From JAMDCX01 sp049977145 (GTDB taxonomy: Bacteria; Planctomycetota; Phycisphaerae; WQYP01), in assembly GCA_049977145.1 (NCBI GenBank), contig JBMFGW010000124.1, positions 1 through 9,777 on the forward strand: DNA of 9,777 bases, in the 5' to 3' direction. Under the pieces are notes generated by a model. That model ran no database searches and was not told the DNA's origin. It was given only the letters and a program-made list of their open reading frames with translations. Position 1 is the stretch's first letter. Each line of letters begins with the position of its first letter. The translations under genes and the position numbers were made by a program. Of this stretch, positions 1 through 5,428 are shown piece after piece.

Positions 1-1
1 G

Positions 2-772
2 CAGAATAACCGACCAGGCCATGCCCATGGAAAAAGCGTAGATTAGAACAATCACGACCAACGTCACATCCATCAGCAATAGATACTTGACGATGGCGAA
101 AATAATTTGTTCCATGTGGCCGACGGTTTTGGCACCACGCACCAGTTCCGCGGTTTTGCCAAAGAAGCTTTTGGCACCCGTCGCTGTGACTTCCGCCGCC
201 GCCTCACCACGTTTGACCACCGAGCCGGAACGGACATCGCCACCCGGTGCCAGCTCAACCGGGGCGGATTCGCCGGTTAAAGCCGACTGATCAACTTCTA
301 TATTGCCCTGAACCAGATGGGCATCCGCGGGGACCATGTCCCCCATGCGCAGATAAATACAATCACCGGGAACCAGATCGCGGGCGGGCACTGGCAGCCA
401 TTTGCCATCGCGCATGACACGAGCGTTGATCTCCAAGCGGTGGCGGAGAATTTCCAGGGCGGCCTGAGCTTTGCCCTCTTCGACAAATCCCAACACCGCA
501 TTGCCGATGAGCAACAACACAATAATGATCGATTCAACCGGTTTGTGCAGCGCCATTTCCAGGATGAAAGTAACTTCCAGCATCCATGGAACCGGCGCCC
601 AGAACTTCAGCAGAAACGCACGAATGGGATGCGACTTCTGTTCCGGGATTGCATTGGGGCCAAACTTTTTCAGCCGCTCCGCCGCCTCCTGCGCGGAAAG
701 CCCTTCCGCAACACTGACTGCGGGAATAACGGCAAGATTGGGTGTGATAGCCGGTGCGGCTTCAGTGCTCAT
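2..772 (-). CDS. P3A-type plasma-membrane proton-pumping ATPase, N-terminal part (runs off left edge)
   Basis: This is the first 257 codons of a P-type ATPase; no stop occurs before the window edge. The start ATG (770-772) is followed by a cytoplasmic N-domain with the family pattern AQEAAERLKKFGPNAI. A hydrophobic pair follows: TM1 around PWMLEVTFILEMAL and TM2 around VESIIIVLLLIGNAVLGF, ending in VEE. The actuator domain carries PGDCIYLRMGDMVPADA and the dephosphorylation motif LTGES at residues 165-169. A further hydrophobic stretch near the edge is TM3. The wording around TGES (VDQSALTGESAPVELAPGG) and FFGKTAELV matches the H+-exporting P3A subfamily rather than Ca2+ or heavy-metal pumps; there is no N-terminal CxxC metal domain. 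The phosphorylation motif DKTGT lies outside the window. It is last in the cluster, 67 bp after the AhpD-like gene, with only a weak GGAG about 10 nt before the start. The likely role is proton export at the inner membrane, opposing acid stress. Confidence 0.9.
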   Translation of the reverse strand, partial: MSTEAAPAITPNLAVIPAVSVAEGLSAQEAAERLKKFGPNAIPEQKSHPIRAFLLKFWAPVPWMLEVTFILEMALHKPVESIIIVLLLIGNAVLGFVEEGKAQAALEILRHRLEINARVMRDGKWLPVPARDLVPGDCIYLRMGDMVPADAHLVQGNIEVDQSALTGESAPVELAPGGDVRSGSVVKRGEAAAEVTATGAKSFFGKTAELVRGAKTVGHMEQIIFAIVKYLLLMDVTLVVIVLIYAFSMGMAWSVIL

Positions 773-839
773 TGGGCAAATACTCCAGCACGCGATTAAG
801 GCCACGCGCATCGTGCGAATCAGTTATATCGCGGCCCGC

Positions 840-1214
840 TTATTTGACGGGGGGCGTGGCGCCGGCGTTTTCTGGCCTTACCGATACATATTGATCCACG
901 GACGCCATGAGCGGAGTCAGATACATTAGCGCCGGCGCTCCATGCATCAATACCGCTAGAAATCCAGACTCCATAATTTCATCGCGGGTGGCTCCGGATT
1001 CCGCGGCGGCTTTTACATGGTGCGCAATACACCATTCACATTGACCGGCGACACTCAAGGCGACTTGAATGAGTTCCTTTTCCCGGGTGGTAAGGGATGG
1101 CCCACCCTGGGTCTTGGACATAAACTGCAGGAACGCATTGGTTACCGACGGGTAATGTTCCTTAAGTCGGCCCAGTAAAGATCCAATTTCCTTGATACGT
1201 TCTTCCGGTTTCAT
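840..1214 (-). CDS. AhpD-like / carboxymuconolactone decarboxylase-fold protein
   Basis: This 124-residue, all-helical protein of the CMD/AhpD family has the redox motif ExxxxxxxxxxxCxxCxxxH: E47, C59, C62 and H66 (in AGQCEWCIAHH). In AhpD the two cysteines and the histidine form a thiol peroxidase / disulfide-exchange site; single-domain members of this size are often uncharacterised 'carboxymuconolactone decarboxylase family' proteins. The cysteine pair argues for thiol redox chemistry, not true gamma-carboxymuconolactone decarboxylation. I chose the ATG at 1212-1214 because AAGGAT lies about 6 nt upstream; a longer frame back to 1250 would add 12 residues with no ribosome-binding site. It lies 137 bp after gnd and 67 bp before the proton pump. 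The C-terminal tail (PENAGATPPVK) looks disordered. The physiological electron donor is unknown; the flavoprotein at 5429-6820 is one guess. Confidence 0.9.
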   Translation of the reverse strand: MKPEERIKEIGSLLGRLKEHYPSVTNAFLQFMSKTQGGPSLTTREKELIQVALSVAGQCEWCIAHHVKAAAESGATRDEIMESGFLAVLMHGAPALMYLTPLMASVDQYVSVRPENAGATPPVK

Positions 1215-1351
1215 AATGAAATCCTTATTTTTCCAACACGCGGCCAACATACGCCAGGATCGGCCGCAACTGCATACCCGGCAAAACCAACAACATTACC
1301 ATAACAGAAATAACTTCAGAAGGGTAATATATCCAATGGCCATACAACAAA

Positions 1352-2380
1352 CTATCGCGCTGGCGAATTACCTTTTTCCAGATGCCCGCCGAATTCGAAA
1401 CGCATCGCCGAGAGCAGACGATCAGCGAAATCGTCTTCCCCGCGGGAACTGAACCGCTCGTATAATGCGGCACTTAGTACTGGAGCTGGAACCGATTCAT
1501 CAATTGCCGCTGTAATGGTCCAACGTCCCTCCCCGGAATCAGACACCCGCCCCGCGAATTTAGCCATCACAGGATCCTTCGCCAGCGCTATTGCTGTTAA
1601 ATCCAGCAGCCACGAACTGATTACCGATCCACGCCGCCATAGTTCGGCAATCTGCGGCAAATTCAAATCATATTGATAATATTCCTTATGCGCTAACGGC
1701 GTGGTCTCCGCATCCATTTGCCGTTTGTCGTTGCCGGCATTTGCATGTCGCAGAATATTGAAGCCCTCGGCATACGCGGCCATCACACCATACTCAATGC
1801 CGTTATGCACCATCTTCACAAAATGCCCGGCCCCGTGCGGACCACAATGCAAATAACCATTTTCGGCCGGGGTGACCGACAATTTCTCCCGCCCCGGGGT
1901 GCGCGGAGCGAATTTTGCCCCCGGGGCCAGCGTCATGAGCAACGGCTCAATATGTTTAATAATCTCAACTTCGCCCCCCACCATCAGGCAATAACCCCGT
2001 TCGGAACCCCACACCCCTCCGGACGTTCCCACATCCACGTAATGAATCCCGCGATCCTGGAGTTGTTTGGCCCGGCGAATGTCATCGTGATAATAGGAAT
2101 TACCACCGTCAATAATGATGTCCCCGGATTCCATCAACCCGGAAATGCTTTCCAGTGTGCTATCCACCACGCCCGCGGGAACCATCAGCCACACCACGCG
2201 TGGCTTGGTCAGTGTTTTCATCAACTCCTCCAGCGTTTTGGTCCCAACTGCCCCCTTGGCCTCCAGGGCTGCAATAGGCTTGGGATTAACGTCAAAAACC
2301 ACACAGCGATGCCCGTCCTGCAACAGTCGCTGCACCATGTTAGCCCCCATGCGTCCCAAGCCGATCATACCTATTTCCAT
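1352..2380 (-). CDS. gnd: 6-phosphogluconate dehydrogenase, decarboxylating, short form
   Basis: It oxidises 6-phosphogluconate to ribulose 5-phosphate and CO2, reducing NAD(P)+, in the cytoplasm. The product has 342 residues, matching the short (about 300-340 residue) GndA/YqeC-type enzymes rather than the ~470-residue form. The N-terminal Rossmann motif is GLGRMG (7-12). Substrate and catalytic motifs are DGGNSYYHDD (91-100), VGTSGGVWG (117-125) and GHFVKMVHNGIEYG (185-198), with catalytic K189 and N193. It ends in the family-typical FGGHLEK. The second beta strand ends VVFDVN: an Asp at residue 30 where NADP-specific enzymes usually have an Asn-Arg-Thr type pattern, so NAD+ preference is plausible (inference). 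The start ATG at 2378-2380 has GAAGGA about 8 nt upstream; an upstream in-frame GTG at 2401 lacks support. It feeds pentose phosphate to the phosphoketolase encoded upstream in the same cluster. Confidence 0.96.
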   Translation of the reverse strand: MEIGMIGLGRMGANMVQRLLQDGHRCVVFDVNPKPIAALEAKGAVGTKTLEELMKTLTKPRVVWLMVPAGVVDSTLESISGLMESGDIIIDGGNSYYHDDIRRAKQLQDRGIHYVDVGTSGGVWGSERGYCLMVGGEVEIIKHIEPLLMTLAPGAKFAPRTPGREKLSVTPAENGYLHCGPHGAGHFVKMVHNGIEYGVMAAYAEGFNILRHANAGNDKRQMDAETTPLAHKEYYQYDLNLPQIAELWRRGSVISSWLLDLTAIALAKDPVMAKFAGRVSDSGEGRWTITAAIDESVPAPVLSAALYERFSSRGEDDFADRLLSAMRFEFGGHLEKGNSPAR

Positions 2381-2418
2381 AGTAAAATCCTTCAAGATCA
2401 CTATTGTTGTCTTTCATC

Positions 2419-2450
2419 CTCCAGCGTTTCGTCCGGCACTGCCGCTGGAG
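2419..2450. other. Inverted repeat in the HAD-gnd gap
   Basis: Perfect 8-bp arms CTCCAGCG (2419-2426) and CGCTGGAG (2443-2450) flank a 16-nt loop in the 83-bp gap between the phosphatase stop and the gnd start. No T-run follows in the direction of transcription, so it does not look like an intrinsic terminator. It could be an mRNA processing or stabilising hairpin, or an operator. The dyad is visible; any function is a guess. Confidence 0.4.
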
Positions 2451-2463
2451 TTGGAAATTCCTT

Positions 2464-3303
2464 TTACAATGCCACCGCAGTTTGGAGAATAAAGTTTTCA
2501 ACCGCAATGGCAAAACCATCCTCATCATTGGATTTGGTAACGCGCCGCGCGGCACGCTGTACTTGCGCGCCGGCATTGCCCATGGCGATGGACAAACCGC
2601 TATGGGCAAACATCAGCACATCATTAGGCATATCGCCAATGGTGGCAATGCCGGAAGTCGGAATGTTGAATTCCTTTGCCAGGCGCAAAGCCACTTGCCC
2701 TTTGTTGGCATCCGGATGCGTAACATCCAAATAATAAGGCTGGGATCGCGCTGCGGAAACATGATCACCAAATTGCTCCCGCACCTGGGTTTCGACATGC
2801 GCCACTAAATCATAATCGTCGCTGACACCGACAATTTTTACCACATTATCCAGTACGGCATCAAAAGTGCTTACCACTTTGGGCTTAAATTTCACTGTCC
2901 AAGCTTCCCGATCCACATGGGATCCATGTTCCTGGAGCGCAAACCAGTCATTCCCGCGGTATATCCACACCTCCAACTTATGATCACAGATGGCCTTGAC
3001 CACCGCACCGGCAACCATCGTGGGAAGAACTTTCTGGTCAATAATGGATAGATCCGGATTTACAAACAGCCCGCCATTGAAGGCGGCTATCGGCTCGGTA
3101 ATATTCAGCGGTTTAATAAGCATCGCCATGCCCAGCGGCGGGCGCCCGCTGGTAATCGCAAATTTTATTCCCGCTTGTTTCAACGCTGCCACCGCGGCAA
3201 CCGCGCGTGGAGTTAGAACTTTGTCTTTGGTTACCAGAGTACCGTCCACATCCGCTATCAGTAATTGAATCGCCGGTGATTTTTCAAGGGCACTCGTCCG
3301 CAT
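2464..3303 (-). CDS. Cof-type HAD-superfamily phosphatase (HAD-IIB)
   Basis: This 279-residue soluble hydrolase contains all four HAD motifs. Motif I is DVDGTLV with nucleophile D18 and acid/base D20. Motif II is ITSGR with T51. Motif III lysine is K201 in ANKGQVALRLAKEF. Motif IV is GDMPNDVLMF with D224 and D228. The large cap inserted between motifs II and III (about residues 80-195) is the C2B cap of the Cof/YbiV/SupH group, which dephosphorylates sugar phosphates, flavin mononucleotide or pyridoxal phosphate. The exact substrate cannot be read from sequence; the neighbours suggest a sugar phosphate or a damaged-metabolite clean-up role. The gene starts 13 bp after the DsrE-like gene, so the two are probably co-translated. 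Its ribosome-binding site is weak (AGAAAG about 9 nt upstream) and lies in a palindrome. The first 11 residues are not part of the fold. Confidence 0.93.
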   Translation of the reverse strand: MRTSALEKSPAIQLLIADVDGTLVTKDKVLTPRAVAAVAALKQAGIKFAITSGRPPLGMAMLIKPLNITEPIAAFNGGLFVNPDLSIIDQKVLPTMVAGAVVKAICDHKLEVWIYRGNDWFALQEHGSHVDREAWTVKFKPKVVSTFDAVLDNVVKIVGVSDDYDLVAHVETQVREQFGDHVSAARSQPYYLDVTHPDANKGQVALRLAKEFNIPTSGIATIGDMPNDVLMFAHSGLSIAMGNAGAQVQRAARRVTKSNDEDGFAIAVENFILQTAVAL

Positions 3304-3311
3304 AAGGAACC

Positions 3312-3325
3312 ACTTTCTAGAAAGT
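3312..3325. other. 14-bp perfect palindrome over the DsrE stop and phosphatase leader
   Basis: ACTTTCTAGAAAGT reads identically on both strands. It covers the TAG stop of the DsrE-like gene (3317-3319) and the purine-rich stretch that would serve as ribosome-binding site for the phosphatase starting at 3303. In RNA it could pair with itself only poorly (no loop), so if it matters it is more likely a DNA site or an intermolecular RNA pairing. It may be chance. Confidence 0.4.
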
Positions 3326-3664
3326 TATAACCGAGTAACCATCTTCAATTCGGGCACTGGTTTCCACACCACCCAAAACCATTGCAATACCGGGGAATAT
3401 GTCTTCCGCCGCTTGGCCTTCACCCTCCATGCTTACCTTACAAATCTTCAGTGGAATGCCAAGTGCCATCATCGCATCAATCTGCTGCTTAAACGACGGA
3501 GAACTCCGTTGCTTGCTGTTGGCGGCTTGGACACCTCTACCAAGAAAGAGAAATTCAACGGTCGCTTTCGCATTTTTTACCAGGTTGACAGCAAAATTGA
3601 ATGAAACCATCTCGGTATTGATATTGTCCTTCCCGGTTATCAGCATGACTAATATCTTGGCCAT
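3317..3664 (-). CDS. DsrE/DsrF-like family protein
   Basis: This 115-residue protein has the compact alpha/beta DsrE-like pattern. Strand 1 is AKILVMLITGKD (2-13), followed by a helix with NFAVNLVKNA (23-32). Strand 2 is TVEFLFLGRGV (35-45), then a polar helix. Strand 3 is PLKICKVSME (71-80) with the only cysteine, C75, at the place where sulfur-relay members carry their reactive cysteine. It ends with a Gly-Val-rich segment and GYSVITF. Related proteins act in sulfur transfer (DsrE, TusD) or as uncharacterised cytoplasmic trimers or hexamers; no dsr or tus genes are visible here, so a sulfur-oxidation role is not supported. It ends 13 bp before the phosphatase start and is preceded by a 96-bp gap with two stem-loops. 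Its ribosome-binding site is weak (GGAA about 9 nt before ATG). The function is unknown; a redox or persulfide role near the thiol proteins is possible. Confidence 0.8.
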   Translation of the reverse strand: MAKILVMLITGKDNINTEMVSFNFAVNLVKNAKATVEFLFLGRGVQAANSKQRSSPSFKQQIDAMMALGIPLKICKVSMEGEGQAAEDIFPGIAMVLGGVETSARIEDGYSVITF

Positions 3665-3685
3665 TTTTCAAATTCCAGTTTCCAC

Positions 3686-3731
3686 AAAAAATGCGACAAC
3701 TTTTAGCTGGTCACTATGTTGCGAAAGTCGC
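3686..3731 (-). terminator. Weak intrinsic-terminator-like hairpin between the membrane-protein gene and the DsrE-like gene
   Basis: On the minus strand GCGAC (3731-3727) can pair with GTCGC (3697-3693), with further TTT/AAA pairing across a small bulge, and the stem is followed by A and six T (3692-3686). The stem is short and the loop long, so it is a poor terminator at best. Because the next start codon is only about 20 nt downstream, it would more likely act as partial termination that reduces expression of distal genes. A folding calculation would settle its stability. Confidence 0.3.
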
Positions 3732-3754
3732 CTGGTTTGTACCAATTCCAGCGG

Positions 3755-3770
3755 TAAGGCTCATGCCTTA
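3755..3770. other. Tight stem-loop over the stop codon of the membrane-protein gene
   Basis: TAAGGC and GCCTTA form a perfect 6-bp stem with a 4-nt loop. The TGA stop (3761-3763) of the preceding gene lies within the loop. No T-run follows on either strand, so it may be an mRNA 3'-end stabiliser or processing site rather than a terminator. Confidence 0.4.
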
Positions 3771-4300
3771 AAGAAACTTGGATCTGGTGTAACCGCATGG
3801 GACTCGGTTCGAGAAGCGGTACGCACCAGTATCTGGTGAGCCTTTCCAACTTCGCTATCTGTTCCATGCAAAATCACCAGATACTTGCTCATCTTGATAT
3901 CGGTCTCGTACTGCAGAACACTATTTTTGGGAATGCCAAGGCTATAAAGCGCGGCCCCCAACGCGGTCAAGCCGCCAACCACAACCGCTCCCTCAATGGC
4001 ACCAAACAACCACCCTGCCAATGGCCCAAGTACGAACAATGGTCCGATACCCGGCACTATGAACATCGCCGAACCAAATAGCAGACCCATAAGGCCGCCC
4101 CAAATCGCCCCGTATTTCCCCCAGAACACCGCCCGTTCCGACGCATTGTAATAGCCCACGACGTGCTGTTCATTTTCCATGCCTTTGCCAAGGATGGAAA
4201 GCTTTTTCATATCAAAGCCGGCCTTCTGAAGTTCTTTAACTGCAGCCTCCGCGCCTTCATGGGTTTCGTAAGTTGCCACAACGAGATTATCAATTGCCAT
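3761..4300 (-). CDS. Stress-type membrane-associated protein with glycine-rich hydrophobic core
   Basis: This 179-residue protein has three parts. Residues 1-40 (NLVVATYETHEGAEAAVKEL, then QKAGFDMKKLSILGKG) form the beta-alpha-beta pattern of the general-stress-protein 17M / YflT-like domain. Residues about 62-118 are strongly hydrophobic and rich in Gly and Ala (WGGLMGLLFGSAMF, VPGIGPLFVLGPLAGWLFG, EGAVVVGGLTALGAAL) and can form two or three membrane segments with glycine-zipper spacing. Residues 120-160 return to a soluble fold (IPKNSVLQYETDIKMSKYLV, then ILHGTDSEVGKAHQIL), and the tail is polar. I recognise the architecture, not a defined function. Its start is well supported by AGGAG 7 nt before ATG, 54 bp after the aldolase stop. 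It may be a membrane stress protein associated with the proton pump or envelope; this is inferred only from neighbours. Confidence 0.82.
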   Translation of the reverse strand: MAIDNLVVATYETHEGAEAAVKELQKAGFDMKKLSILGKGMENEQHVVGYYNASERAVFWGKYGAIWGGLMGLLFGSAMFIVPGIGPLFVLGPLAGWLFGAIEGAVVVGGLTALGAALYSLGIPKNSVLQYETDIKMSKYLVILHGTDSEVGKAHQILVRTASRTESHAVTPDPSFFKA

Positions 4301-4354
4301 AAATCGCTCCTGAAACAGACAACCACAATTTAGCCCTATTTAATAATGGGCGTG

Positions 4355-5380
4355 CTACCGGGACTTTTCCATATCGGGGCTATACCGGCCTTGCCGCGCC
4401 GCACTGTTACAGCGAGCCCGATGCACCAATGCCTGCTGCGCCGCGCTGACGTTGGCCACGTTTCCCGCCCAGATTTCCAATGCCGGTTGTTGAATCGCCC
4501 GGGAGAATGAAAACGTTAGCGGCCAAGGCATTTTAGATTTCCAGCGAACATTCATGGCATTCAAACGTTCCGAAGCAGGTTGTGCCGGCTGCCCACCGGA
4601 CAGAAAAGCCACGCCGCCCGTCGCAGCGGGAACGCTACGCAAAAGTGACTGCACAGTGGCATCAGCCACTTCATCCACCGCTTCCTGTTTTGGACAGCCT
4701 AATGCCGGCAACACCATATTGGGCTTCAAGATCATCCCTTCCAAGAGCACCCTTTGTTTATGCAGTTGATTAAAAACCCTAAACAACACTGCCTCGGTCG
4801 CCGTACCACATTGGGCCAAAGTATGTTTTCCATCCATAAGCACTTCCGGTTCCACAACCGGAACCAATCCGGCGTCTTGGCATATTGCGGCGTAGCGTGC
4901 CAGCGTGTGGGCATTGGCATCTATACAACCCGCGGTGGGAATACCATCACCAATGACGATGACCGCACGCCACTTCGCAAAACGGGCACCCATTTGGAAA
5001 TATTCTTTCATGCGCCCCGCCAGGCCGTCCAAACCCTCGGTGATCTTTTCGCCGGGAAAACCTGCCAGTTCTCGGGTTCCCATGTCCACCTTAATGCCGG
5101 GAACGATACCGACTTGGCGCAAAGCGTCGACAAAAGAGCTGCCGTTGTTTAACTTCTGGCGAATGGTCTCATCAAATAAAATAGCCCCACTGATGTAATC
5201 GCCGAGGTGCGGTGCCGTTACGATCAACTCCCGATACACGCGGTGCATCTCCGCAGTCTGCGGGATATTCAGTGCCGCAAATCGTTTGTTACAGGTGGGA
5301 TTACTTTCATCCATGGCCAGCAGACCTTTACCGGGAGCCATGAGCATCTGAACGGTTTTAACGAGCATAATAGTATCCAT
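4355..5380 (-). CDS. Fructose-bisphosphate aldolase, class I (Schiff-base type)
   Basis: It reversibly cleaves fructose 1,6-bisphosphate to glyceraldehyde 3-phosphate and dihydroxyacetone phosphate, and may also act on sedoheptulose 1,7-bisphosphate. The 341-residue product is the metal-independent, eukaryotic-type class I enzyme. Expected residues are present: D24 in GKGLLAMDES, K98 in GIKVDMG, K136 in AKWRAV, E177 in VVEPEVLMDG, Schiff-base K219 in LEGMILKPNMV, S261 in FLSGGQ and R294 in FSFSRAIQ. These line up with rabbit muscle aldolase D33, K107, K146, E187, K229, S271 and R303 at an almost constant offset. The C-terminus (QGRYSPDMEKSR) lacks the terminal tyrosine of the animal enzymes. 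I chose ATG 5378-5380 because AAAGGA lies about 7 nt upstream; two ATGs at 5395 and 5398 would overlap that ribosome-binding site. It sits 48 bp after the flavoprotein gene and links phosphoketolase triose phosphate to hexose phosphate. Confidence 0.96.
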   Translation of the reverse strand: MDTIMLVKTVQMLMAPGKGLLAMDESNPTCNKRFAALNIPQTAEMHRVYRELIVTAPHLGDYISGAILFDETIRQKLNNGSSFVDALRQVGIVPGIKVDMGTRELAGFPGEKITEGLDGLAGRMKEYFQMGARFAKWRAVIVIGDGIPTAGCIDANAHTLARYAAICQDAGLVPVVEPEVLMDGKHTLAQCGTATEAVLFRVFNQLHKQRVLLEGMILKPNMVLPALGCPKQEAVDEVADATVQSLLRSVPAATGGVAFLSGGQPAQPASERLNAMNVRWKSKMPWPLTFSFSRAIQQPALEIWAGNVANVSAAQQALVHRARCNSAARQGRYSPDMEKSR

Positions 5381-5428
5381 TAAAGTTCCTTTCATCATTG
5401 AAGCATACGAATCGTGATGCCTGAGAGT

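Noticed and set aside
317..929. Plus-strand open frames of 150-160 codons
   Set aside because: They are antisense to the P-type ATPase N-terminus and the AhpD-like gene, have no ribosome-binding sites and encode no recognisable fold.
2226..2254. Apparent duplication of the sequence at 2418-2446
   Set aside because: The first 13 bases match but the remaining 16 agree at only 9 positions, and one copy is within conserved gnd coding sequence; chance is a sufficient explanation.
1718..2734. 338-codon open frame on the plus strand
   Set aside because: It lies exactly antisense to gnd and the HAD phosphatase, both with full sets of family motifs. Its translation is rich in His, Pro and Asn and shows no recognisable domain; it is a by-product of codon bias.
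4301..4354. Terminator between aldolase and the membrane-protein gene
   Set aside because: Only a 4-bp GCCC/GGGC stem with an AT loop is visible and no T-run follows; it is too weak to call.
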